64,000 nt of DNA from CAZDWZ01 sp964509425 (GTDB lineage: Bacteria; Bdellovibrionota_C; UBA2361; SZUA-149; CAZDWZ01). Below are positions 34,180 through 42,937 of the stretch, in pieces; within the stretch, counting starts at the first letter, position 1, and the number at the start of each line of letters is the position of its first letter. The position numbers were made by a program, and so were the translations under genes. Location of the stretch: NCBI GenBank assembly GCA_964509425.1, contig CAZDWZ010000003.1:1-64000 (forward strand), in the 5' to 3' direction. The notes beneath the pieces were generated by a model. It had not been told where the DNA came from. It was given only the letters and a program-made list of their open reading frames with translations, and ran no database searches.

Positions 34180-35973
34180 TTATTGCTGTGAACCGAATTG
34201 CTTCAGGATCCTGGTGATATCTTCGCTCTTGAAAATCGGAAGCGAACAGCGGCGGTCGGAGCAAACGAATGCGGCCGCCTTTCCAAGGCTTGGATACTTC
34301 ACATCCGGGTTTGGCATCGGACCTTCGGTTTTATCCCACCATTCCGTTCGGAGATAAGGAGCGGCAACGCGAGTGGCGCCCTGATAGAGGGACTTCCCAT
34401 TCGGGTCGGCCTTTGCCGCGACAACGGTGATATGCGAAGGCTCGCCCGCGAGCTCTTCATCGGCGATGACAATCCCGATTTCCGTGAGCGAATCGGTTGC
34501 TACTTCCGGTGTCGCGAGATAACGCATCGCGAGCTTCGCGACGTCTTTATACTTCTCCTCTCCGGAATATCGGGAGAGCATATTGAAGAATCGAACTGCA
34601 TCGATGTTCTCTGCGAGGTCCGGCTTGTTCTCCAGAACTCCCGCAATTGCCGCCGCAGAAGTGGAAAGGCCAGGCTTATCTTTCTTGCTAAACGTCGCCG
34701 TAATAAAGTCGCCGGTTTCAGCGGCGAGCTTGAACCACGAGCGATCACCTGTCACGGCGTAAAGCTCGAGGATCCCGATTCCCATATAGAGGTTGTCGGT
34801 CAAATACGGCCCGACCTTGGTGTTCTCGCCATGCGCGAATCCACCGGAGCTCAGGCGACGATTTTTAATGATATAGTTTGCAGCCGCAACAGCTTCGTTC
34901 AAATATTTTTCATCGCCGGTTGTTCGATAGAGCGAAGTCAGTGCACGGATCATCCGGCCGTTTTGATCGCTGTAGATGTTTTTGTCGATGCGGGGGATAC
35001 CCTTTGCACGGCGATCAGCATCGGAGAGAGCGCGATACTCTTTGCTCTCTTTCCCTTGAACCAGGTCGGCGTCTTGGCTCGTGTAAAACGCTCCTTCAGG
35101 CGATTTCAGGAAGTCATCCATATACTTCTGAATTTTCTTCGCATCCTCAAGGTAACGACTGGACTTCGAGCTATCAGCCGCGAGCCGCGAGGCCAGCGTG
35201 TAGATGCGAATGTTCTCCGCTTGGTTCGTTGTCAGCTTTTCGTAGTGCGGATTGGTCCATTTCCCGTACGTCGAATATTGATAGACTCCACCCCACGCCG
35301 AATCGAAGAGGTTTTCATTCTGTGTGAGCGTGAGGTCGATCTGTTCGCGAGCTTGCACATCGTCTTTCGCCGCACGCCGAAGGAGATATTCGGCAGTATC
35401 AATCTCCAGATATTTATGCGCAGTTTTTAGCCCGCCCGCTTCGCGGTCGAGCGCCGCATTCAACTTATCGAGCAGCGCATTCCGTGTGTCAGAGGTGAGC
35501 GCGCTCTCAAGCTGATAGACCGGAGGCTTTACGATCTCAGGCTTTGGATTTTTGTATGTCTCGTCGAGAGCGGTCGCAAACTCCTGAGGATCGACGAATC
35601 CGGCGAACTTTCTCAGATCCTCACCTTTCGCGTTCATGACGATAGTCGCCGGCCACCCGTAGTCCTGATAACGGTTTGACAGATCCGGCCGCGAATCTTG
35701 GTCGACCTTCACGAGGATATAGTTCTTCTGGAGAAGCTCTGCGACTTTTGAATTCGAATACGTTTTCTCCTCCATGACGTGGCACCAATGGCACCAGATC
35801 GCTTCGAGGTTTAGAAGGATGAGTTTATTCCCTTTGGCGGCTGCCTCGAACTCCGCTGGAGTGAGGTCTCGCTTCCAATCAAGCTGAGATTGGCCTGTGG
35901 CGGCAAAGACGTTCCCGGTGACGCTCAGCGAGACGGCAAGAACTCCAACAAATCGAGTGAGATACGCCCACAT
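34180..35973 (-). CDS. Exported DUF255 thioredoxin-like protein with (alpha/alpha)6 domain, YyaL family
   Basis: 597 residues from the ATG at 35973, preceded by GGAAAGGA. A signal peptide ends near AATG (residues about 24-27). The thioredoxin-like DUF255 region has W60-CHWC (C61, C64), KVDQDSRPDLSNRYQDYGWPATIVMNAKG. The rest is a helical toroid (DRRAKGIPRIDKNIYSDQNGRMIRALTSLYRTTG) as in SSP411/YyaL. Family function is poorly known. Unlike cytoplasmic YyaL, this one appears exported, and the mature protein is shorter than the usual about 680 residues. Confidence 0.82.
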   Translation of the reverse strand: MWAYLTRFVGVLAVSLSVTGNVFAATGQSQLDWKRDLTPAEFEAAAKGNKLILLNLEAIWCHWCHVMEEKTYSNSKVAELLQKNYILVKVDQDSRPDLSNRYQDYGWPATIVMNAKGEDLRKFAGFVDPQEFATALDETYKNPKPEIVKPPVYQLESALTSDTRNALLDKLNAALDREAGGLKTAHKYLEIDTAEYLLRRAAKDDVQAREQIDLTLTQNENLFDSAWGGVYQYSTYGKWTNPHYEKLTTNQAENIRIYTLASRLAADSSKSSRYLEDAKKIQKYMDDFLKSPEGAFYTSQDADLVQGKESKEYRALSDADRRAKGIPRIDKNIYSDQNGRMIRALTSLYRTTGDEKYLNEAVAAANYIIKNRRLSSGGFAHGENTKVGPYLTDNLYMGIGILELYAVTGDRSWFKLAAETGDFITATFSKKDKPGLSTSAAAIAGVLENKPDLAENIDAVRFFNMLSRYSGEEKYKDVAKLAMRYLATPEVATDSLTEIGIVIADEELAGEPSHITVVAAKADPNGKSLYQGATRVAAPYLRTEWWDKTEGPMPNPDVKYPSLGKAAAFVCSDRRCSLPIFKSEDITRILKQFGSQQ

Positions 35974-36107
35974 ATCGTTCCTTTCCAATAGAATACTGTT
36001 TCTTCGTCGAACGCCGTGCCGGTTCCTTACTTGGCGAATGAGGCTCGTGCTTTGTCCAAAAATAATCTCCCCTTGCCCCTTGCCGGTCTATTTTGTGGAC
36101 GCGGGAA

Positions 36108-36602
36108 CTAGCGGCGTGAGGGTTTCTTCGTCGCTGCTGGAGCTGCAGGGGCTGGAGGAGCGGCGGGAGGGATTTGCGAACAGTTCATATAACATTCCTG
36201 CCGGCTCGTGACCCGACCTCCGCATGACTGATAGCAACCTCGGTAGTCCGCTTCGCACGGGTCAGTATCGTTCGAGCACGAGGTCTTTCCGCAGTCGTAC
36301 CATTTCTCCTTCTTTCCTTCCCAGCTCAAACGGTCGCGGCAGCTTTGCTGCTCCATCTGCGCATTCTGATCGCAGCGTTCGTAATCATAGCGGACGTTGT
36401 CGATGCACCGAGCGCGGTCGCTTTCACAGCGGCCGATGCAGTATCCGCCGCTGGAGTCTGCTGGCGGCTCAAAATCATAGACGGTTTGATACATCGGTCC
36501 GCAGGCGGAGAGACTGGCAGAGAGAAGCAGTGCCGGAAGTATGCATCGTGTGATTGAAGACAATGTCTTCGACAGTGGTTGAGAGAGAAGGGGGTAGGAC
36601 AT
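36108..36602 (-). CDS. Cysteine-rich lipoprotein
   Basis: 164 residues. The N-terminal signal ends in a lipobox LSAC. The mature part has about sixteen cysteines in paired spacings (GYCIGRCESDRARC, YDYERCDQNAQMEQQSC, KWYDCGKTSC, DPCEADYRGCYQSCGG, ECYMNC) and a Pro/Ala tail. This spacing implies disulfide-linked helical hairpins on the cell surface or in the periplasm. Family unknown. It sits between two unrelated genes. Confidence 0.72.
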   Translation of the reverse strand: MSYPLLSQPLSKTLSSITRCILPALLLSASLSACGPMYQTVYDFEPPADSSGGYCIGRCESDRARCIDNVRYDYERCDQNAQMEQQSCRDRLSWEGKKEKWYDCGKTSCSNDTDPCEADYRGCYQSCGGRVTSRQECYMNCSQIPPAAPPAPAAPAATKKPSRR

Positions 36603-36757
36603 GGAATATCTCCTGAGAAACGTAGAGCAGTGCCGTTATTAGCGCGGAGCGCCTTCTAAAATCCTGAAGTGTGCTTCCTGAGGAGCCTAACGCGCCGGCG
36701 AAAAATTCACTCGCATTCTGCCGGAGCACTTCTGAATACTCAAGTAGAATCACCGCC

Positions 36758-38302
36758 TCAGGCGAGGAATGAAGCGACTGCGGAAGCCGAGCGTTCGCCG
36801 TCGATCGCGGCCGAGACGATTCCCCCCGCAAACCCTCCGCCTTCACCGCAGGGAAAAAGTCCTCGAAGCTGGGTGTGCATTAGAGTCGATGAGTCTCGCG
36901 GGATGCGGATTGGAGAAGAAGTTCTTGATTCAGGCGCTAGGATTACCGCTTCATTCGTTAGGTAGCCCCGAAGTTGCTTGCCGAATGAGAGAAACCCTTC
37001 ACGAAGCCTCTCGGCAACTTCGGGAGGGAGCACGTCATACAGATTCGAAGAAATGGTGCCTGGAAGATAGGAATTGTCGGGAACGTCTTGCGATATCCGC
37101 CGCTCGACGAAGTCGGTTAGTCTTTGGGCAGGGGCGACTTGTTTTCCGCCGCCGGCTTCGAATGCCCGCTGCTCGACGCGCTCTTGAAATCGCACACCCG
37201 CGAAGAGATCTCCTTCATCGAAACTGGCCTCCGGGATTTCTACGACGATTCCGGAGTTCGCATAGCGCGAGTTCCGCTTCGAAGGAGACCAGCCGTTTAC
37301 CACGATCTCATTTCCTGCCGTCGCTGCCGGACAGATGATTCCCCCCGGACACATACAAAACGAAAATACGCCGCGCCCTGAAGATTGCGCCTTTAACGCA
37401 TATGCAGCCGAGGGCAGAAAACATTCGGAAGCCGAACGTCCGTATTGAATCTCGTCGACGAGCGGCTGGGGATGTTCAACGCGAACACCGAGAGCGAATG
37501 GCTTTCGTTCAATCGCGATGCCGCTATTGTGAAGCATGGTGAATATGTCGCGAGCGGAGTGACCGGAGGCGAGCACGACCGCACGCGCGGCATATTTTTC
37601 TCCAGACGCCGTCGTGACGCCGCTCACGCCTTTTCCATCCTTCAATATTTCGGAAACGCGTTTTCCAAACAGCACACTGCCTCCGCAGTCGACTATCTGT
37701 TTGGTGAGCGCGGTGATGACCGCGGGCAATCGATTTGTTCCGATGTGCGGATGGGCGTCGATGAGAATCTCCGGGTCGGCTCCGTGATCCGCCAAGATTG
37801 AGAGAATTCGCGCTACCGAGCCGCGTTTCTGAGAACGGGTATAGAGTTTCCCGTCGGAGAATGTTCCTGCTCCTCCCTCACCGAAGCAGTAGTTACTGTC
37901 CGGGTCGACAACTCCTTGTTTCGTGAGCGCTGCGATATCGCGCCGGCGTTCTCTGACCGCCTTCCCGCGTTCCAAGAGTATGGGCCGGAGGCCGAGCTCG
38001 ATGAGACGAAGTGCCGCAAAAATCCCGGAGGGTCCGCACCCCACGACGATCACTTCGGGAGCGGCCGATACGTTCTGGAGCTTCAAAGCCGGCGCCCGCT
38101 CTGGCGCCGGTTCACCCGGACGAATTACGGCGAATCGCAGAACGTAGAGGAGCTGACCTCGGCGCGCATCGAGAGAGCGGCGAAGAAGACGAACTTCGAA
38201 ATCGCCGGGAGAATCTCCCAGCTGTTTCGAAATAGTCTTCTTGTGGAGCGCCTCGTTTTTGACCTCTTCCGGACGAACGCGTATTTCAACTTCTTGAGCC
38301 AT
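36758..38302 (-). CDS. FAD-dependent oxidoreductase (uncharacterised COG2509-type)
   Basis: 514 residues from ATG at 38302 with GGGAGAGA just upstream; the longer reading to 38629 crosses the divergent gene's promoter. The Rossmann motif VIVVGCGPSGIFAALRLIELG is at about residues 83-103. The family blocks NYCFGEGGAGTFSDGKLYTR and FSFCMCPGGIICPAATAGNEIVVNGWSPSKRNS, and the C-terminal GLFPCGEGGGFAGGIVSAAIDG, are all present. Substrate unknown in this family. Cytoplasmic. Confidence 0.88.
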   Translation of the reverse strand: MAQEVEIRVRPEEVKNEALHKKTISKQLGDSPGDFEVRLLRRSLDARRGQLLYVLRFAVIRPGEPAPERAPALKLQNVSAAPEVIVVGCGPSGIFAALRLIELGLRPILLERGKAVRERRRDIAALTKQGVVDPDSNYCFGEGGAGTFSDGKLYTRSQKRGSVARILSILADHGADPEILIDAHPHIGTNRLPAVITALTKQIVDCGGSVLFGKRVSEILKDGKGVSGVTTASGEKYAARAVVLASGHSARDIFTMLHNSGIAIERKPFALGVRVEHPQPLVDEIQYGRSASECFLPSAAYALKAQSSGRGVFSFCMCPGGIICPAATAGNEIVVNGWSPSKRNSRYANSGIVVEIPEASFDEGDLFAGVRFQERVEQRAFEAGGGKQVAPAQRLTDFVERRISQDVPDNSYLPGTISSNLYDVLPPEVAERLREGFLSFGKQLRGYLTNEAVILAPESRTSSPIRIPRDSSTLMHTQLRGLFPCGEGGGFAGGIVSAAIDGERSASAVASFLA

Positions 38303-38412
38303 TCTCTCCCAATATCTTCCGGCCGTACTACCCGGTTTTTGTCCCGCTTGTCGACGGCGGGAAGGGGAGATATAGCGCAGTGGCTTCGGATGTGGAACGA
38401 ATTGAGGCGCAT

Positions 38413-39204
38413 ATGAAAGGTCTTCTGTGTTTGATTGCGGCGCTCGGAACCCTGTCGCTCTTCGCCTGTGGCGGCGGAGGCGGCGACGATGGAGACCCGA
38501 CTCCTCAACCGTCGAATAACGCCTGCGACGTGCTTCGCCCGAAGATTCTCTCCGGAACGGCCTGTTCCTCGGCATCTCAGAGCCCAATCGCGAATGTGGT
38601 TCTTCGACTGGGGACCTCCGTCGCCTCATGCAGCGGATCGCTTATCACCCCGCGCCATGTGCTCACGGCCGGGCATTGCGTTACTTCTCAAGCGCTGCCG
38701 GAGAACACGACCGTGAATTTTGGAGAGCGGAGATACTTCGTCTCGAGTCTTTCTCGTCATCCGGGATTTCGAGAAGACACTTCCGTCGGTCAGATTTTTA
38801 ACGACGCCGCAGTAATTGAGCTGACGGAAGCGGTGCCGATTCAACCGCTCGCTCTCCTGGCAAGCCGCGTTCCCACAGTCGGCGAGATAGTGAGCATTTT
38901 CGGCTACGGGATAGACAGCAACGGTCAATCGGGAACATTGAGAAGCGGAGAGATGCTCGTGAGCGATGTGACGCCGACACATTTTTTTGCGTTGTTCGGG
39001 TCCGAAGGAAGTAACACCTGCGACGGTGATTCCGGAGGACCTGCGATAATCGAAGCAGATGACGTGCCGGCTGTCACAGGAATTACCTCCGGCGGAACGA
39101 GACCGGGATGCGGCATCGGAGATAATTCGAGTTTTGCCTTGATTGCGAACCCAGACGTGCTTGCCTTTGTACAAACTCAGGCGCCCGGCGTTTCGGTTCG
39201 ATAA
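38413..39204 (+). CDS. Trypsin-like serine protease, lipoprotein
   Basis: 263 residues from ATG at 38413. The lipobox Cys is C19 followed by a run of glycines. The catalytic triad is His88 (LTAGHC), Asp131 (NDAAVIEL) and Ser207 (GDSGGPAI), with six or so cysteines placed for disulfides. A chymotrypsin-fold S1A protease anchored to a membrane or released outside. It is divergent from the FAD oxidoreductase with a 110-base gap. Residues just before the barrel (SGTACSSASQSPIANVV) may be the activation site region. Confidence 0.87.
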   Translation: MKGLLCLIAALGTLSLFACGGGGGDDGDPTPQPSNNACDVLRPKILSGTACSSASQSPIANVVLRLGTSVASCSGSLITPRHVLTAGHCVTSQALPENTTVNFGERRYFVSSLSRHPGFREDTSVGQIFNDAAVIELTEAVPIQPLALLASRVPTVGEIVSIFGYGIDSNGQSGTLRSGEMLVSDVTPTHFFALFGSEGSNTCDGDSGGPAIIEADDVPAVTGITSGGTRPGCGIGDNSSFALIANPDVLAFVQTQAPGVSVR

Positions 39205-40584
39205 TTAGTCGGCCAAAGGGTTAGGAGTTAACAACGGAAGGTCCAACTCTAGTTCAGCCTTTCTGCGAGTTGCCTTGTCCAGAGTTGGCACCTCACCTCT
39301 CGGCGGTTGCAGGACGGGTGAGAGCCGTTTCAGCCAAGGATCTTTTCCGCCCACGGAGCTGGGAAGCTTTAGGTCTTCCGGCGAGAGGAACGAGAGGTCC
39401 AATCCCTTGCTGCCGAGAAACGAGTAGGCGTAATTGATCCGCCCGGTTGCTTCAAGCTCCGCTTCCGAGGGCGTGAAATCGGGGTCGGGACTATCGTAGC
39501 CCGCTCCCGATTCTCCGGGATAGAAGCTGTGCAGTGGCCACGGTGCTTCGGAGTCAAAGCAGCAGACCTGCGATTTCACTTTGCAGACAAGCTCGTTCGT
39601 CGAGTGTCCCGGAAGAATTTTCCCCTGCTTATCTCTGATCGTGACTTCGAACCTTTGCAGCTCGAAGAACGTCCCGTATGTCGCGGCGAACGTGTCTCGT
39701 CCTCCGCCCGGGCATGTGGCCTTCGCATCAACCGGTTGATGGTCAGAGAATCTCGGACCATCGATCCATGTACGATGAACCGTCGCCGGACCACCGAAGA
39801 AGTCCTGCTCGAACGAAAGGTAAGAAGTCTTCGACGGTCTTTCGGACGCTTGTTTACACAGCGCTTCAATCTCCGCCTGGGTGATGTTGTCACGCCAGGG
39901 CATCTCCGCTCTGTTCTCCATCGTCGCGAATTTTCCGGATTCCGGATCGATCAGCGCATAGAAATTCCCTAGATTTCGCACCGACGTTTTTTCAGTTTCG
40001 ATATCACCCTCGCGGACGGACTCCGTATGGACGTAGGGCCATGGGATATTGGGCCTTTCTTCTTGTCGCATTTGTTTGAGGCCGTAGCTGATTTTCGTCG
40101 GGCAGTATCCCGGCGCGCTTCTTGTGATGCCGGGAGGGAGGGCGGCGAGCCATGGTTTTCCGATCTGAACCTGCGTATCTGGCGGAACGGGAGAGCTAAA
40201 AGTGACGTATGAAAAATTCATATCATACCCATACGTTAGTCCGAGCCGAGGTCTATCCACACGAACGCGCCGCTCAGCGGGGAGATCCTTAAACGGAATA
40301 AACTGACGTTCCGCGCGGTCGCTGACCGCGGAGGTGTTCGATTGAATGGAAACCAGGTTTTCCGTAGTCGTCATCGTTTCATCATTGGTCGGGATGTAGG
40401 ACGAAACTATCGGAACCGGAGTCGAGGTGGTCTCTGGCAACTCCGATGCAGAGACCGTCGCGTGGCTGAAAGACTCTTCACTTGTATTCCAAGTTTCTCC
40501 GGCATGAAGCACAGTTTGGCTCTCAGCCGTGGGTAACCCTTGTATTCCGAAAATGCATACGAAGAAGAATGTCGAATATCTCAT
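39205..40584 (-). CDS. Exported hypothetical protein
   Basis: 459 residues. A signal peptide (STFFFVCIFGIQGLPTAES) is followed by a Ser/Thr-rich linker. The body has regions such as RPRLGLTYGYDMNFSYVTFS and FLGSKGLDLSFLSPEDLKLP with several cysteines. No family recognised. It converges on the protease gene, ending one base after it. Likely periplasmic or surface. Confidence 0.65.
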   Translation of the reverse strand: MRYSTFFFVCIFGIQGLPTAESQTVLHAGETWNTSEESFSHATVSASELPETTSTPVPIVSSYIPTNDETMTTTENLVSIQSNTSAVSDRAERQFIPFKDLPAERRVRVDRPRLGLTYGYDMNFSYVTFSSPVPPDTQVQIGKPWLAALPPGITRSAPGYCPTKISYGLKQMRQEERPNIPWPYVHTESVREGDIETEKTSVRNLGNFYALIDPESGKFATMENRAEMPWRDNITQAEIEALCKQASERPSKTSYLSFEQDFFGGPATVHRTWIDGPRFSDHQPVDAKATCPGGGRDTFAATYGTFFELQRFEVTIRDKQGKILPGHSTNELVCKVKSQVCCFDSEAPWPLHSFYPGESGAGYDSPDPDFTPSEAELEATGRINYAYSFLGSKGLDLSFLSPEDLKLPSSVGGKDPWLKRLSPVLQPPRGEVPTLDKATRRKAELELDLPLLTPNPLAD

Positions 40585-40760
40585 TGAACCTACTCCAACC
40601 TAAGGCGTGCATAGAGTTATGAAACAAGCCGTAACGGTTTCCGCGAGAGAGCCTTACGTTCTGGTAGCGCTTGCCTAAACTCCTAAGCGGTGAGGGAGGG
40701 ACCGAATCGACCAAGAAAAATTGGCCGGGCGAGAGCGAAGGAAACCATAGATAAAACGGA

Positions 40761-40781
40761 CCTAACGAAACCTTCGTTAGG
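40761..40781 (-). terminator. 3' hairpin of the GCS2-like cassette gene
   Basis: CCTAACGAA (40761-40769) and TTCGTTAGG (40773-40781) pair perfectly around three bases. On the minus strand the stem is followed by TCCGTTTTATC. It lies about 70 bases after the stop codon. Confidence 0.7.
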
Positions 40782-40851
40782 CCCTGCGATTCTGCCGGCC
40801 GTTTACTACTTCAATCATGGGACGCGAGCGCCGCGGCGGTCCGTGTCTCAG

Positions 40852-42315
40852 TTACATCAGCGTCCAGTCGCAGGTCGGCTGCTCCTGCTGCCATATCCGC
40901 TCGAGCATGCCGCCGACCAAGTGTTGTCCGACTTCGATTTCCGTGAGGCCGCCTTCGGTGAGTTTCGTGGCTGAGGCCCTGATCCACTCGGCACCGTTCC
41001 ACCCGCCGCCCGTCACCACCCGGCTGATGGGATAGAGCGAGCCGTCGATCTCGTCCTTGTCGAACTGGAGCTGCTCGAGGCCGAGCTTCGCCCACGGGAG
41101 GATGAAGTCCCGGACGATGTGGCGAGCGGTGGCGCGACCGTTTCGCCAGTGCAGCTCGTGCTCGCATCCCTCGTGTTTCAGCACACCGTAGTGCGCCCCG
41201 GCGAGGAAGTTGTAGCGAGCCTCCGACGGCGTTACGTAGTCTCTAACATCGAACCCTCCCTTCGTCGTGTGGGTGAGCGCACCGAGAATGATCGCGTAGA
41301 GCGCGCGGCAGTCCTCGGGCGTAAACAGCTTGTCGATCCCGCGGATCTCCATCCGAACGTTCGGAACCGGTTCGACGTCGAACTTCGGCCGGATCCACGG
41401 CCATTTCGACATGAAGAGCTTGAGGCAGGTCATCGGATCGGGATCGAAGCAGTCCACCACCGCGTGTCCTTCGCAGAAGTGCTCCGTCCAGCGGATGAAG
41501 GCTTCAGCGTCGTTCTCCGGGAGCCACGACTCCAGGAAGTAATTGTGCAGCCGCTTCAGGCCGGGGCGACCGGCGGTGAGGCAGCTCCAGAACTGCGGGC
41601 GGATCGACGCGGACGGGAGCAGTTCTCCGCCGAAGCACGTCGCGTTACTAAGAACGGCGGCGAGCGGCCCCATCAGCACGTGCGCCCAGTTCACCATACC
41701 GCCGACCTCCGCCGGCCCCATCTGAATCTGGAGCTGGTCGCTGTACACCGCTCCCGCTGCGGAGAACGGCATCTGCTTCTTGATGCGCGTCTTCGCCGGT
41801 GCGCACGGTGCCGGGAGAACGATATCGTAGACGCCGTTGTTCCCGTGAACGGCGGCGAGCCCGTCCAGAAGCTGCCAATAGCGGGGCTTATCGACATACC
41901 ACGCGAGCGTGAAGTGTTCCCACGTCGCGCCGGGCGAGATCCCCGTGAAGAGAAGATCCGCGTCGTAGCGCCGCGCGGCCTGACGGAACTCCGCGAACCG
42001 GATGCGCTCCTTCGCCGGGAGATCGCGGAACACCCCCGGCTTCAGCACCATGTACGGTTTGTTAAACTCCACCATCGCCTTGTGGACCTCGGTGACCGCG
42101 AGTTCCTTCACGCTCGTCGTCTGGAGCAGGTCGGGCACGATCGGTGCCGGCCGGCCCGTCGCGCGGCAGACCGTCGTCCCTTCGCTCTCTCGTCCGAACG
42201 TGCGGTGACCCGCGTTCGAGGCGGTCTGGATGTCGCCGCCCCGGATTAGTTCCGAGAGGGCGCGGTGACCCGCGAGGACGAACTCGCCCACTTCGGACCA
42301 GCGGTTGCTGAACAT
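40852..42315 (-). CDS. GCS2-type carboxylate-amine ligase (glutamate-cysteine ligase-like), cassette gene
   Basis: 487 residues from ATG at 42315 with GAAGGAGAGAG upstream; the reading to 42459 would translate the leader hairpin. GCS2-like blocks: FSAAGAVYSDQLQIQMGP, SASIRPQFWSCLTAG, VRMEIRGIDKLFTPEDCRAL (the acidic metal-binding strand and the RxID pair). The family ligates an amino compound to a gamma-carboxylate using ATP, as in gamma-glutamylcysteine synthesis. The actual substrate is unknown and the chain is longer than the usual 370-400 residues. Almost all codons end in G/C, whereas the flanking host genes are mixed. Cytoplasmic. Confidence 0.65.
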   Translation of the reverse strand: MFSNRWSEVGEFVLAGHRALSELIRGGDIQTASNAGHRTFGRESEGTTVCRATGRPAPIVPDLLQTTSVKELAVTEVHKAMVEFNKPYMVLKPGVFRDLPAKERIRFAEFRQAARRYDADLLFTGISPGATWEHFTLAWYVDKPRYWQLLDGLAAVHGNNGVYDIVLPAPCAPAKTRIKKQMPFSAAGAVYSDQLQIQMGPAEVGGMVNWAHVLMGPLAAVLSNATCFGGELLPSASIRPQFWSCLTAGRPGLKRLHNYFLESWLPENDAEAFIRWTEHFCEGHAVVDCFDPDPMTCLKLFMSKWPWIRPKFDVEPVPNVRMEIRGIDKLFTPEDCRALYAIILGALTHTTKGGFDVRDYVTPSEARYNFLAGAHYGVLKHEGCEHELHWRNGRATARHIVRDFILPWAKLGLEQLQFDKDEIDGSLYPISRVVTGGGWNGAEWIRASATKLTEGGLTEIEVGQHLVGGMLERIWQQEQPTCDWTLM

Positions 42316-42375
42316 GTCTCTCTCCTTCGAGTGTCGGGGTGCCCGGGATAAGCAAAAACCATGTGTCTTCGCTCT

Positions 42376-42411
42376 TGCCTCGGGAGCGCGCGGATGTCCG
42401 CTCTCGAGGCA
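42376..42411 (-). promoter_or_regulatory. Leader hairpin of the GCS2-like gene
   Basis: TGCCTCGgGAGCG (42376-42388) pairs with CGCTCtCGAGGCA (42399-42411), 12 of 13 positions, 60 bases before the ATG. Confidence 0.65.
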
Positions 42412-42585
42412 GAGAAGTGATCTACCCAAGCCGCAGGCAAAGAGATCCCGCCGGCACAAAAATGCGCCGCAACAACGGCAAATCTCGGGAGCCAGAATTT
42501 CTTCCGGGGAGTTGCTTGGTGTTCTTTCGAGAAAATTTAAAATGGAGATGAAAGAGAGAGCCAGCTGCTCCCCGGAAGACTATGC

Positions 42586-42789
42586 TTAACCGAGGAGGCC
42601 TGTAGTGGTTGTAGTCGTTGTGGTTCCGGTGGTTACGACAGCAGTAGCTCTCGTACCAAAGTCAGTAGCGGAGCGAATTCCGGAATCAACGAAAACAACG
42701 CGTTTTTGGCTTTCAACAGTGCTTTCCGACGCAAACGGCATCGCAAGTGCGAAGCTGAGAGCGTTGGAGATGTCGAGTTGAAATGCCAT
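42586..42789 (-). CDS. Possible small protein ending in a threonine run
   Basis: 67 residues. MAFQLDISNALSFALAMPF and FVDSGIRSATDFGTRATAVV lead into a run of eight threonines and GLLG. The low-complexity end and weak ribosome-binding site leave it doubtful. Otherwise 42412-42937 contains nothing I recognise. Confidence 0.3.
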   Translation of the reverse strand: MAFQLDISNALSFALAMPFASESTVESQKRVVFVDSGIRSATDFGTRATAVVTTGTTTTTTTTGLLG

Positions 42790-42937
42790 TATAAATTAGG
42801 TCACACATCCGGCTTTCGAAAGTCAAGAGAATTGCGCGGGTCGACGGTGCTTAGTTTAAATTCCTCTGCGTCCTCAGAGTGGAATTGGAGGTGATATTAG
42901 TTCAAGATGGGGAGCCGATAAGCAAATTGAGTGCGAG

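Noticed and set aside
34198..35430. 410-residue plus-strand frame opposite the DUF255/YyaL gene
   Set aside because: The minus strand carries a signal peptide and CHWC motif over the same bases; the plus-strand translation has no family features.
41119..42249. 376-residue plus-strand reading frame opposite the GCS2-like gene
   Set aside because: It is Arg-rich and lies fully antisense to a gene with recognisable motifs. Such frames arise from G/C-ending codons; the same applies to 9676-10731, 30448-31020, 53489-53977 and 54101-54895.
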